DNA of 64,000 nucleotides. Source: Amycolatopsis eburnea. GTDB taxonomy: Bacteria > Actinomycetota > Actinomycetes > Mycobacteriales > Pseudonocardiaceae. Shown piece by piece: positions 40,089-48,339 of the stretch. The notes under the pieces are model-generated. The model searched no databases and was not told the origin of the DNA. It saw only the letters and a program-made list of their open reading frames with translations. The stretch spans positions 124,001-188,000 of the forward strand of contig NZ_RSEC01000061.1 in assembly GCF_003937945.1 (NCBI RefSeq), given 5' to 3'. Each line of letters starts with the position of its first letter. The stretch's first letter is position 1. Made by a program: the position numbers and the translations under genes.

Positions 40089-40159
40089 AGGTGGAGACGG
40101 GATTCGAACCCGTGTACACGGCTTTGCAGGCCGTTGCCTCGCCTCTCGGCCACTCCACC
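40089..40159 (-). tRNA. tRNA-Cys(GCA)
   Basis: Acceptor GGTGGAG/CTCCACC with discriminator U, anticodon loop CTGCAAA (GCA, cysteine) and T-loop TTCGAAT. CCA is not encoded. Middle gene of the cluster. Confidence 0.95.
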
Positions 40160-40182
40160 GTGACAGGCTCGAGAGCCTACCG

Positions 40183-40255
40183 AGCGGATGACGGGATTCG
40201 AACCCGCGACCCTCACCTTGGCAAGGTGATGCGCTACCAGCTGCGCTACATCCGC
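40183..40255 (-). tRNA. tRNA-Gly(GCC)
   Basis: Acceptor GCGGATG/CATCCGC, anticodon loop TTGCCAA (GCC, glycine) and T-loop TTCGAAT. First gene of the minus-strand cluster. Confidence 0.95.
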
Positions 40256-40321
40256 ACTCCGCAGCTCCGGGTTGTCGTTCCCCCGTCGCCGTGGTGTGTG
40301 AAAACCATATCGGACCCCGAA

Positions 40322-40355
40322 AACGGCGGTGACACCGGGGTGTCACTCCGCCGTT
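40322..40355 (-). terminator. Rho-independent terminator of ssgB
   Basis: Stem of 40322-40336 with 40339-40355 (two-base bulge), followed on the minus strand by TTTT. Twelve bases after the ssgB stop. Confidence 0.75.
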
Positions 40356-40367
40356 GCAAGCCTGTCA

Positions 40368-40793
40368 TCAGGCCAGATCGTGGGGGATGAGGTGGGTCAG
40401 GGCGTCGTCGACGTCGACCCACAGGTGCTCGTTGCCCGGGAGGACGACGTCGTAGGTGCGGTCGAGGAAGTCCGCCAGCTCCTGGGCCGACGCCTCGAAC
40501 ATGGCGTGCCCGGACGGCGAGTTCAGCTCGATCAGCACGGACTCGGGGTCTTCGACGGACGGGCGGATGCGGACGTCGCCGTCACCCGCGTCGGCCAGGA
40601 GGCCGTCCGCGAGGAGGTCGCGGGCGTACACCCACTCGACCCAGCCGGCGCGGCCGGTGCGGAAGGCGGCGACGACCGCGTACGGGTCGCGTGTGTCGTA
40701 GCGCAGCTCCACCTTGACCGGAACCGCGGGAGTCCGCGGCGCCAGCAGGTCGAAGACCGCCGTCGAGCGGAGCGTCACGTGATCGTTGCGCAT
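40368..40793 (-). CDS. ssgB: SsgB-like sporulation/cell division protein
   Basis: 141-residue member of the actinomycete-specific SsgA-like proteins. VKVELRYDTRDPYAVVAAF, GWVEWVYARDLLADGLLADAGDGDVRI and ALIELNSPSGHAMFEA equivalents match SsgB, which positions FtsZ during sporulation septation. ATG 40793 is the start that fits the family length. This supports a mycelial, sporulating organism. Terminated by a hairpin before the tRNA cluster. Confidence 0.9.
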   Translation of the reverse strand: MRNDHVTLRSTAVFDLLAPRTPAVPVKVELRYDTRDPYAVVAAFRTGRAGWVEWVYARDLLADGLLADAGDGDVRIRPSVEDPESVLIELNSPSGHAMFEASAQELADFLDRTYDVVLPGNEHLWVDVDDALTHLIPHDLA

Positions 40794-41135
40794 CGTCCTA
40801 CCCTTCGTCTCCCTTCCCGGCCCGGCCCGGCCGAGGGCGTCACCAAGTGGGACGCATCGGGAGGCCTGTTCCGTCGCGGGTGCGCCGCAGATCACCCGTC
40901 CGGGCTCATGGGCCCCCGTCTGCCGTCCGTGACCACCCCACGGCGCGCGTGTGACCGCGCGCCCCGCGGGGGCCCACGCCTCCATACTGCGCGGTTTAGT
41001 CGCCGGGCGATAGCACCGTCGCACGGATGTCGAACGTGGCGTCGGGCGGCCCCCGGGCCGGACAACCCCGGCTAGCTCGGGGTTGTTCGTTCCGTACTCG
41101 CCGGTAAGCGGAGTGTGGTCGGCGAGGACCACCCG
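40794..41135. other. Intergenic region upstream of ssgB
   Basis: No gene is supported on either strand. It contains the presumed ssgB promoter, which I could not place, and a 9-bp hairpin at 41062-41086 (ACAACCCCG/CGGGGTTGT) of unknown role. Confidence 0.5.
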
Positions 41136-41162
41136 TTTGCAGGCGCCCGGAAGTCGTACGCT
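41136..41162 (+). promoter_or_regulatory. Promoter of tRNA-Val(CAC)
   Basis: TTTGCA (41136-41141) and TACGCT (41157-41162) with a 15-base spacer, 24 bases before the tRNA. Confidence 0.5.
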
Positions 41163-41185
41163 AAAGTTTCGCCAACACCGCGAGC

Positions 41186-41257
41186 GGGCGATTAGCTCAG
41201 CGGGAGAGCGCTTCGTTCACACCGAAGAGGTCACTGGTTCGATCCCAGTATCGCCCA
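41186..41257 (+). tRNA. tRNA-Val(CAC)
   Basis: Acceptor GGGCGAT/ATCGCCC with discriminator A, anticodon loop TTCACAC (CAC, valine). Very similar in body to tRNA-Val(GAC) 1.1 kb away on the other strand. CCA not encoded. Followed by a strong terminator. Confidence 0.95.
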
Positions 41258-41269
41258 CCGAAGCTCGAC

Positions 41270-41313
41270 GCCGAAGGTCCCGGACGCACTCGTCCGGGGC
41301 CTTCGGCGTTTTC
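41270..41313 (+). terminator. Terminator after tRNA-Val(CAC)
   Basis: 17-bp stem with one mismatch (41270-41286 with 41291-41307), CACT loop, then GTTTTC. Confidence 0.85.
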
Positions 41314-41990
41314 ACGCGTCCCCAGGTCGGCTCGGCTTTCCGGTCGCCGGCCCGAACCGGAGTGAACGGTCCGTTCGAATCCGCCGTACTTGCTGACGAG
41401 AGCGGTTCGCGCCCCCGCCGGGAGGGGGCGCCGAACCTGCCTCCGCGACTTGCCGCCGCGGCGGATTTCTGTCGAACGGGACCCCGTGGGAGGGCGTATG
41501 TGATCCTCGGCACGCGCGAGCGGGCACGTGCGACAAAAACCGGCGCGCGTGACGGTCCGATGGCGAACGTAACCGCCCGCTCACGCGCCGCCGCCGGGGC
41601 GGCGTCGCGGCGATGTCCCGGTCCACTGTGGACGACGACGCGCCCGCGGTGTCCACAGTGGATCTCCGGGGCCCGTTCGGCCGTTCGGCGGCACGTGGTC
41701 CACCCGGGTGCGGGCATCGCCCTTTTTGACTACGGATTGTAATTTTCCTGGGGATACGCCCTATTACCCATCGTCATCATCTTGTTATCTTGCGGCCATT
41801 TCTTGGCGGGGAAGTCGCGCAGCATGTGGCTGGAAATCCTTGTAACGATGCTGAGAGAGTCGCCGATACCTTGCCGTGTGAAGCCTCTCCGGGCACTGCG
41901 CGACAGCTGAGTCGTGATGACTCTCCGAAATCACCAACGGTGACGCAGCGTGCCTGTGAGATCAACCGAATCTTGTTCACGGGAGGTCAG
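41314..41990. promoter_or_regulatory. Long leader/regulatory region of the sugar transferase gene
   Basis: About 680 bases without a credible gene. Two inverted repeats, GTCCACTGTGGAC (41621-41633) and TCCACAGTGGA (41652-41662), are centred 30 bases apart. A relatively AT-rich stretch, 41721-41800, begins with TTGACT (41726-41731) and probably holds the promoter. The likely 5' leader contains complementary segments 41855-41861 (GAGAGTC) and 41919-41925 (GACTCTC). I do not recognise a known riboswitch. Confidence 0.5.
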
Positions 41991-43517
41991 ATGGAAGAGT
42001 CGGTGCGGCCTTCGTACACGGTGAGCCAGCCACCGCCGCACATCGACCTCCAGGCCATCCCGCGTCCCGCCAAGCGGGACGAGCACCTGGCGGAGCCGGA
42101 CGCGACGCCGTCCGCCAAGGCGTTGCCCGCGGCCTGGGAAGCGAGGTACAGAGCCTGGGTCATCGGCAGCGACGTGTTCATCACGCTGCTGGTGATCGCG
42201 ATCAGCGCGTTCGTCATCGATCGCGTTGCCCCGCACGACATGCACGCCTTCGGCACCATCCTCGCCGTGTTCGTCTCGCTGCCGGTCAGCCGGGCCTGGA
42301 GCCCGCGCGTGCTGGGCGAAGGCGCGGAGGAGTACCGCACCCTGGGCCGCGGCTTCCTCACCGCCGCCGTCCTGGTCGCGCTCGGCGGCCTGCTGTTCGG
42401 CGCGCTCGAGGTCCAGGTCTGGGTGTTCGTCGTCGTGCCCGCCATCGCGCTCGTCGCCTTCCCGCAGCGGTACCTGCTGCGCCAGGTGCTGCACCGCAAG
42501 CGCGCCAAGGGTCTCTGCCTGCTGCCGGTGATGGCCGCGGGCAGCCCGGAGACGGTCGCCGACCTGATCGCCCGCACCCGCTCGGAAGTGCACGTCGGCT
42601 GGCGCGTGGAGGCCGCCTGCACCTTCAGCGGCCACGGCGAGGAGCGCGACAGCGGCGAGATCGACGGCGTCCCGGTCGTGGGCCGGCTCGAGGAGCTGTC
42701 CCGCCACGTGCGCCGCGGCGGCTACCGGGTCGTGGCGATCACCGCGGACCAGTACTGGACGCCGAAGCGCCTGCAGCGGCTGGCCTGGGACATGGAGGGG
42801 ACCGGCGCCGAGATGGTCGTGGCGCCGGTGCTGATGGAGGTCGCCGGCCCGCGGCTCAACGTCACCGGCGTGCTCGGGATGCCCCTGCTGCGCGTCACGG
42901 CGCCGATGTTCACCGGCGGGCGCCGGGTGGTGAAGGAGATCGTCGACCGCTGCGGCTCGGCCCTGCTGCTCACGATGCTCTCGCCGCTGCTGCTGGTGAT
43001 CGCGCTCGCGATCAAGCTGAACGACCGCGGCCCGGTGATCTACCGCCAGCGCCGCGTCGGCCGCGACGGCGCCGTCTTCACCATGCTCAAGTTCCGCACG
43101 ATGGTCACCAACGCCGACGAGATCAAGCAGACCCTGGCCGCCGACAACGAGGGCGCGGGCCCGCTGTTCAAGATGAAGCGCGACCCGCGGGTCACCCGCG
43201 TGGGTGGTTTCCTGCGCCGGTATTCGCTCGACGAGGTGCCCCAGCTGTTCAACGTCGTGTCCGGGAAGATGTCGCTCGTCGGCCCGCGCCCGCCGCTGCC
43301 GGAGGAGACGGCGCAGTACGCGCCCGACGCCCGCCGCCGCCTGCTGGTGAAGCCGGGGCTCACGGGGCTGTGGCAGGTCAGCGGCCGCAGCGACCTGACG
43401 TGGGCCGAGAGCATCCGGCTCGACCTGCGCTACGTCGAGGACTGGTCGCTCGCGCTGGACCTGGTGATCCTCTGGAAGACCTTCCGCGCGGTGATGGGCG
43501 GCCAGGGCGCCTACTGA
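41991..43517 (+). CDS. Polyprenyl glycosylphosphotransferase (exopolysaccharide sugar transferase)
   Basis: 508 residues. Four to five N-terminal membrane helices (VFITLLVIAISAFVI onward), a central nucleotide-binding-like domain and a C-terminal bacterial sugar transferase domain: DRCGSALLLTMLSPLLLVIALAIK, VIYRQRRVGRDGAVFTMLKFRTM, LRRYSLDEVPQLFNVVSGKMSLVGPRP and KPGLTGLWQVSGRS. It transfers a sugar-1-phosphate from UDP-sugar to undecaprenyl phosphate, the first step of polysaccharide export. ATG 41991 follows GGGAGGTCAG. Monocistronic, with a terminator at 43543. Confidence 0.92.
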   Translation: MEESVRPSYTVSQPPPHIDLQAIPRPAKRDEHLAEPDATPSAKALPAAWEARYRAWVIGSDVFITLLVIAISAFVIDRVAPHDMHAFGTILAVFVSLPVSRAWSPRVLGEGAEEYRTLGRGFLTAAVLVALGGLLFGALEVQVWVFVVVPAIALVAFPQRYLLRQVLHRKRAKGLCLLPVMAAGSPETVADLIARTRSEVHVGWRVEAACTFSGHGEERDSGEIDGVPVVGRLEELSRHVRRGGYRVVAITADQYWTPKRLQRLAWDMEGTGAEMVVAPVLMEVAGPRLNVTGVLGMPLLRVTAPMFTGGRRVVKEIVDRCGSALLLTMLSPLLLVIALAIKLNDRGPVIYRQRRVGRDGAVFTMLKFRTMVTNADEIKQTLAADNEGAGPLFKMKRDPRVTRVGGFLRRYSLDEVPQLFNVVSGKMSLVGPRPPLPEETAQYAPDARRRLLVKPGLTGLWQVSGRSDLTWAESIRLDLRYVEDWSLALDLVILWKTFRAVMGGQGAY

Positions 43518-43542
43518 GCCGGCCGACCGCGCGCTTCGCACC

Positions 43543-43579
43543 ACGGCCGCCGACCCCGCTGGAGGGGGTCGGCGGCCGT
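43543..43579 (+). terminator. Terminator hairpin after the sugar transferase
   Basis: Perfect 15-bp stem (43543-43557 with 43565-43579) with a 7-base loop and no long T-tract. Confidence 0.75.
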
Positions 43580-43657
43580 GTCCGTTGTAAAACCGGTGTG
43601 AGGCGATGCATCTTTCCCGACGAAAGTGACGCCGTGGTCCCGGGGTTGTGATCCACG

Positions 43658-43699
43658 CAACTGGTTGAACGCGAAATAGTTCAACGCTCAACCCAGTTG
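43658..43699. promoter_or_regulatory. Nested inverted repeat, likely MarR operator
   Basis: GTTGAAC-N8-GTTCAAC at 43664-43685, framed by CAACTGG (43658) and CCAGTTG (43693-43699). It lies 51 bases before the nitroreductase ATG. A related TTGAGTGTTCAA is found before the MarR gene at 47114. Confidence 0.65.
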
Positions 43700-43736
43700 G
43701 ACGGGGAGTACCGACCAACGGAAGGAACGCAGCCCC

Positions 43737-44351
43737 ATGACCACCTTTGCCGAGCAGACCGAAGGCCTCCAGGTCCCCGCGGACGTCCAGAACCTCCTCT
43801 TCCGCGAGGCCCGCACGGCCAACAGTTTCAGCTCCGAGCCGGTGACCGAGGAGCAGGTCCGCGCGATCTACGACCTCGTCAAGTGGGCCCCGACGTCGAT
43901 GAACACCCAGCCGCTGCGCGCGCTGGTGCTCCGGACCGCCGAGGCGAAGGCCCGCCTGCTGCCGCACCTGGCGCCGGGCAACCGGGACAAGACCGAAGCC
44001 GCGCCGCTGACCGTCGTGCTCGCCGCGGACGTCGACTTCCACGAGAACATCCCGCAGGTCTTCCCGCACGCCCCGCAGGTCAAGGACAACTTCGCCGACG
44101 AGCAGGGTCGCGTGGAGTTCTCCAAGCTGAACTCGCTGCTGCAGGTCGGTTACTTCATCATCGGCGTCCGCGCCGCCGGGCTGGCCGCCGGCCCGATGAC
44201 CGGCTTCGACGCCCAGGGCGTCGACGACGAGTTCTTCGCCGACAAGAAGTGGCGCTCGCTCGTCATCGTCAACGTCGGCAAGCCGGGTGAGAACCCGTGG
44301 TTCGACCGCCTGCCGCGCCTCGACTTCGACCAGGTCGTCGAGACCCTCTGA
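43737..44351 (+). CDS. Nitroreductase family protein, malonic semialdehyde reductase (RutE/HadB) type
   Basis: 204 residues. NLLFREARTANSFSSEPVTEEQVRAIYDLVKWAPTSMNTQPLRALV, the FMN-binding front, and GYFIIGVRAAGLAAGPMTGFDAQGVDDEFF match the RutE-like clade, which reduces malonic semialdehyde in pyrimidine degradation. In actinomycetes without rut genes the role is probably general carbonyl or quinone reduction. ATG 43737 follows GGAAGGAACG. The MarR-type repeat at 43664 suggests control by the MarR at 47114. Confidence 0.88.
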   Translation: MTTFAEQTEGLQVPADVQNLLFREARTANSFSSEPVTEEQVRAIYDLVKWAPTSMNTQPLRALVLRTAEAKARLLPHLAPGNRDKTEAAPLTVVLAADVDFHENIPQVFPHAPQVKDNFADEQGRVEFSKLNSLLQVGYFIIGVRAAGLAAGPMTGFDAQGVDDEFFADKKWRSLVIVNVGKPGENPWFDRLPRLDFDQVVETL

Positions 44352-44483
44352 CGTCGGTGACGCGGGCCGCCTCCGGAACCGGGGGCGGCCCGTTCCGCGT
44401 TCCCGGACGCGCGTGAGGCGCGCACGGGCCGCCGACTAGCATCGACGGCGTCGTCTTTGTCACTCCAGCTTGAGGAGCCGATC

Positions 44484-46511
44484 GTGTCCCAGTCGCCCCC
44501 CGTTTCCCCCGTGGCCGCCTCCCGTGTGGTGGTACCGGCGGGCACTACGGCGGGCGCGGCGGTCCGCGAAGCCGGCCTGCCGACCAAGGGCGAGGACACG
44601 ATCGTCGTAGTGCGCGACGCCGACGGGAAGCTGCGCGACCTCGCCTGGGCGCCCGAGGCGGACGCCGAGGTCGAGCCGGTCGCCGCGAACACCGAGGACG
44701 GGCGCAGCGTCATCCGCCATTCGGCGGCCCACGTGCTCGCCCAAGCCGTCCAGCAGCAGTTCCCGGAAGCCAAGCTCGGCATCGGCCCGCCGGTGAAGGA
44801 CGGCTTCTACTACGACTTCGCCGTTGACACCCCGTTCACCCCGGAGGACCTGCAGGCGCTCGAAAAGCGCATGAAGCAGATCGTGAAGGGCGCCCAGCAG
44901 TTCTCCCGGCGCGTTTTCGACTCCGTCGACGAGGCCAAGAAGGAACTGGCGGACGAGCCGTTCAAGCTCGAGCTCGTCGACCTCAAGTCCGAAGTGGACA
45001 CCGCCGAGGTGATGGAGGTGGGCGAGGGCGAGCTCACCATCTACGACAACCTCGACCCGCGCACCAAGGAACGTGTCTGGAGTGACCTCTGCCGCGGCCC
45101 GCACGTGCCGACGACGAAGTTCATCCCCGCGTTCAAGCTGACCCGCGTCGCGGCGGCGTACTGGCGGGGGAGCGAGAAGTACCCGCAGCTGCAGCGCATC
45201 TACGGCACCGCGTGGGAGTCCACCGAGGCGCAGGACGCCCACCTCGAGCGCATCGCCGAGGCCGAGCGCCGCGACCACCGCAAGCTCGGCGCCGAGCTGG
45301 ACCTGTTCTCCTTCCCCGAGGAGATCGGCTCCGGCCTGCCGGTGTTCCACCCGAAGGGCGGCATCATCCGCCGCGAGCTGGAGAACTACTCGCGCCGCCG
45401 CCACGAAGAGGCCGGCTACGAGTTCGTGAACACCCCGCACATCAGCAAGGGCGAGCTGTTCCACACCTCCGGCCACCTGCCGTACTACGCGGACACGATG
45501 TTCCCGCCGGTGCAGTTCGACGAGGAGAACTACTACCTCAAGGCCATGAACTGCCCGATGCACAACCTGATCTTCCGCTCGCGCGGGCGGTCCTACCGCG
45601 AGCTGCCGCTGCGGCTGTTCGAGTTCGGCACGGTGTACCGCTACGAGAAGTCGGGCGTGGTGCACGGCCTGACCCGCGTGCGCGGGCTGACGATGGACGA
45701 CTCGCACATCTACTGCACCAAGGAGCAGATGCCGGGCGAGCTCAAGTCGCTGCTCAAGTTCGTCCTCGACCTGCTCGCCGACTACGGCCTCTCCGACTTC
45801 TACCTCGAGCTGTCCACCCGCGGGGACTCCGACAAGTTCATCGGCGAGGACTGGGAGTGGGAGGAGGCCACCGAGACGCTGCGGCAGGCCGCGATCGACT
45901 CCGGCCTCGAACTGGTCCCGGACCCGGGCGGCGCCGCGTTCTACGGCCCCAAGATCTCGGTCCAGGCCAAGGACGCCATCGGCCGCACCTGGCAGATGTC
46001 GACCATCCAGCTGGACTTCAACCAGAACAAGCGGTTCGAGCTCGAGTACACCGCGCCGGACGGCTCGCGCCAGCGGCCGGTGATGATCCACCGCGCGCTG
46101 TTCGGCTCGATCGAGCGGTTCTTCGGCGTGCTGACCGAGCACTACGCGGGCGCGTTCCCGGCGTGGCTCGCGCCGGTGCAGGTGGTCGGCATCCCGATCA
46201 CCGCTGATCAGGTCGAGCACCTGCAGGCCATCGAGAAGGCGTTGCGCGCCAAGGGCATCCGCGCCGAGGTCGACGCGAGCGACGACCGGATGCAGAAGAA
46301 GATCCGGACGCACACCACGCAGAAGGTGCCGTTCATGCTGCTGGCCGGCGCGAAGGACGTCGAGGCGGGCGCGGTGTCGTTCCGCTTCCGCGACGGCGGC
46401 CAGATCAACGGCGTGCCGGTCGACAAGGCGGTGGCCGCGATCGCGGAGTGGGTCGAGCGCCGCGAGAACGCGTCGCCGTCGGCCGAGGCGCTGGAGACGG
46501 TCGTTCGGTGA
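44484..46511 (+). CDS. thrS: Threonyl-tRNA synthetase
   Basis: 675 residues. An N-terminal TGS domain, the editing domain beginning IRHSAAHVLAQAV (SAAHVLA, zinc-type HxxxH), and the class II catalytic core: motif 1 region GGIIRRELENYSRR, NCPMHNLIF with the zinc Cys, LRLFEFGTVYRYEKSGVVHGLTRVRG (motif 2) and IHRALFGSIERFFGVL (motif 3); a C-terminal anticodon-binding domain follows. GTG 44484 has GAGGAG upstream; TAGCAT at 44437 may be the -10. Overlaps the HIT gene by four bases, as in mycobacteria. Confidence 0.96.
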   Translation: MSQSPPVSPVAASRVVVPAGTTAGAAVREAGLPTKGEDTIVVVRDADGKLRDLAWAPEADAEVEPVAANTEDGRSVIRHSAAHVLAQAVQQQFPEAKLGIGPPVKDGFYYDFAVDTPFTPEDLQALEKRMKQIVKGAQQFSRRVFDSVDEAKKELADEPFKLELVDLKSEVDTAEVMEVGEGELTIYDNLDPRTKERVWSDLCRGPHVPTTKFIPAFKLTRVAAAYWRGSEKYPQLQRIYGTAWESTEAQDAHLERIAEAERRDHRKLGAELDLFSFPEEIGSGLPVFHPKGGIIRRELENYSRRRHEEAGYEFVNTPHISKGELFHTSGHLPYYADTMFPPVQFDEENYYLKAMNCPMHNLIFRSRGRSYRELPLRLFEFGTVYRYEKSGVVHGLTRVRGLTMDDSHIYCTKEQMPGELKSLLKFVLDLLADYGLSDFYLELSTRGDSDKFIGEDWEWEEATETLRQAAIDSGLELVPDPGGAAFYGPKISVQAKDAIGRTWQMSTIQLDFNQNKRFELEYTAPDGSRQRPVMIHRALFGSIERFFGVLTEHYAGAFPAWLAPVQVVGIPITADQVEHLQAIEKALRAKGIRAEVDASDDRMQKKIRTHTTQKVPFMLLAGAKDVEAGAVSFRFRDGGQINGVPVDKAVAAIAEWVERRENASPSAEALETVVR

Positions 46512-47050
46512 GTGAGGGTCCCGAGCTCGTCGAGCAGCAGGGCGTCGGGGTCCAGGACGCGTTCCAGCGCCTCTGGACCCCGCACCGGATGGCCTACATC
46601 AAGGGCCAGGACAAGCCGGACGGCGACGGCGACACCGGCTGCCCGTTCTGCCGCATCCCTTCCCTGGACGACAAAACGGGGCTGATCGTCGCGCGCGGCG
46701 AGACCGTGTTCGCGGTGCTGAACCTCTACCCGTACAACCCCGGGCACCTGATGGTGGTGCCGTACCGGCACGTCGCGGACTACACCGAGCTGACGGTAGA
46801 GGAGACGCGCGAGGTCGCCGAGTTCACCCAGCACGCGATGAAGGTGATCCGCGCGGTGTCGGGCGCGCACGGGTTCAACATCGGCCTGAACCAGGGCGTG
46901 ATCGCGGGCGCGGGCATCGCGGCGCACCTGCACCAGCACCTGGTGCCGCGGTGGGGCGGGGACGCGAACTTCATGCCGGTGATCGGGCAGACGAAGGTGC
47001 TCCCGCAATTGCTGGGCGAAACGCGGGACCTGCTCGCCGACGCGTGGTGA
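46508..47050 (+). CDS. HIT-family Ap4A phosphorylase-like protein
   Basis: 180 residues. QRLWTPHRMAYIKG, VFAVLNLYPYNPGHLMVVPYRHV and the histidine triad in AAHLHQHLVPRWGGDANFMPVIG match the mycobacterial Rv2613c-type Ap4A phosphorylase, which splits diadenosine tetraphosphate. A CPFCRIP motif near residue 40 may bind a metal. Overlaps the thrS stop (GTGA); aminoacyl-tRNA synthetases make Ap4A, so the coupling is functionally sensible. Confidence 0.9.
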   Translation: MSEGPELVEQQGVGVQDAFQRLWTPHRMAYIKGQDKPDGDGDTGCPFCRIPSLDDKTGLIVARGETVFAVLNLYPYNPGHLMVVPYRHVADYTELTVEETREVAEFTQHAMKVIRAVSGAHGFNIGLNQGVIAGAGIAAHLHQHLVPRWGGDANFMPVIGQTKVLPQLLGETRDLLADAW

Positions 47051-47082
47051 GCGTCAATTCAGCGCGTCCGGAAAAACCCTTA

Positions 47083-47094
47083 TTGAGTGTTCAA
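47083..47094. promoter_or_regulatory. Probable MarR autoregulatory site
   Basis: TTGAGTGTTCAA, an inverted repeat 19 bases before the MarR ATG, with the half-site GTTCAAC also found in the nitroreductase promoter at 43679. Confidence 0.55.
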
Positions 47095-47113
47095 CCGAGG
47101 GTATGCTGGGGGT

Positions 47114-47623
47114 ATGTCCGAAACCCGATGGCTCAGCGACGACGAGCAGCGCGTCTGGCGTGAGTTCAACGCGGCCACCCGCATGCTCAGCGCGCACCTC
47201 GAGGGCCAGCTGCAGCACGACTCGGGCATGCCGCACACCTACTACGAAGTCCTCGTCTCCCTCTCCGAGGCGCCGGGCCGGCGGTTGCGGATGAGCGAGC
47301 TCGCCGACGCCCGCCAGGCGTCGCGCAGCCGGCTCTCGCACGCCGTCGCGCGGCTGGAGGCCAACGGCTGGGTGCGCCGGGAAGCCTGCCCGACCGACAA
47401 GCGCGGCGCGTGGGCCGTCCTCACCGACGCCGGCTTCGCCGCGCTCGAAGCGGCCGCGCCCGGGCACGTCGAGGCCGTCCGCGAGAGCCTCTTCGACCCG
47501 CTGACGCCGGAGCAGGTCGTCGCGCTCGGGGAGATCAGCGCCGCGATCCGGCAGCGCCTCTCGCCGAAGTGCGCCGCCGCGCAGGCCGCCGAAGAGGCGC
47601 GCGAGCTCTCGAAATCGGGCTGA
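47114..47623 (+). CDS. MarR-family regulator
   Basis: 169 residues. LSDDEQRVWREFNAATRMLSAHLEGQL leads into the winged helix RLRMSELADARQASRSRLSHAVARLEANGWVRREACPTDKRGAWAVLTDAGFAAL (about 65-119) with the DKRG wing. It is inserted between the HIT gene and pgsA, whereas these are adjacent in mycobacteria. A short inverted repeat before it and the larger repeat at 43658 suggest that it represses itself and the nitroreductase. Confidence 0.9.
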   Translation: MSETRWLSDDEQRVWREFNAATRMLSAHLEGQLQHDSGMPHTYYEVLVSLSEAPGRRLRMSELADARQASRSRLSHAVARLEANGWVRREACPTDKRGAWAVLTDAGFAALEAAAPGHVEAVRESLFDPLTPEQVVALGEISAAIRQRLSPKCAAAQAAEEARELSKSG

Positions 47624-47712
47624 GCCGGGGCGGCGCGTCGGGTTCGCCGAGCCGGGTGGATAGGCTGCATTCGCCCACCCGACCCTCGTAGCCAGGTGCC
47701 TCTGACGAACCG

Positions 47713-48339
47713 ATGCTCAATATCTTCGCGCGTGCCTCCGTTTCCCGCGTCACCGATCCGATCGGCCAGGCGCTGGTCCGCGTCGGGCTGACCCCGAACG
47801 CGATGACCGTGCTCGGCACCGCCGGCGCCGTCGCCTGCGCCCTGGCCTTCTTCCCGAACGGCTACCTGCTCTGGGGCACCTTCACGGTGTGGGGCTTCGC
47901 CATGCTCGACCTGCTCGACGGCGCCATGGCCCGGGCCCGCGGCTACGGCACCCCGTTCGGTGCCGTGCTCGACGCGACCTGCGACCGGCTGGTCGACGGC
48001 GCGTTGTTCGCCGCCATCGCCTGGTGGTGCTTCGTCGTCGACGACAACCACCCGGCCGCCGCCGCCGCGCTGCTGTGCCTGGTGCTCGCCCAGGTCATCT
48101 CCTACGTCAAGGCCCGCGCCGACGCCTCCGGCCTGCCGGTGGACGGCGGGCTCGTCGAACGCGCCGAGCGCCTGATCATCGCCCTGGTCGGCACCGGCCT
48201 GCACGGCTTCGGCATCCCGTACACCGTGGACGTGACGCTCTGGCTGCTGGCCGTGCTGTCGGTCATCACCCTGCTCCAGCGCTTCGCCGCGGTCGCGAAG
48301 GCGGCTCGTGAAGCCGCTCCGGGGGAGCAGCCGGCATGA
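47713..48339 (+). CDS. pgsA: Phosphatidylinositol phosphate synthase
   Basis: 208 residues, a membrane CDP-alcohol phosphatidyltransferase. The catalytic motif D-x2-D-G-x2-A-R-x8-G-x3-D-x3-D is read in DLLDGAMARARGYGTPFGAVLDATCD (about 64-89). In actinobacteria this gene makes phosphatidylinositol phosphate from CDP-diacylglycerol and inositol phosphate. It heads the PIM operon, overlapping the next gene by four bases (ATGA). Confidence 0.93.
   Translation: MLNIFARASVSRVTDPIGQALVRVGLTPNAMTVLGTAGAVACALAFFPNGYLLWGTFTVWGFAMLDLLDGAMARARGYGTPFGAVLDATCDRLVDGALFAAIAWWCFVVDDNHPAAAAALLCLVLAQVISYVKARADASGLPVDGGLVERAERLIIALVGTGLHGFGIPYTVDVTLWLLAVLSVITLLQRFAAVAKAAREAAPGEQPA

Noticed and set aside
41217..41717. 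Possible minus-strand gene in the gap after tRNA-Val(CAC)
   Set aside because: Its translation is Arg/Pro/Ser-rich, overlaps the tRNA and terminator, and shows no recognisable motif.
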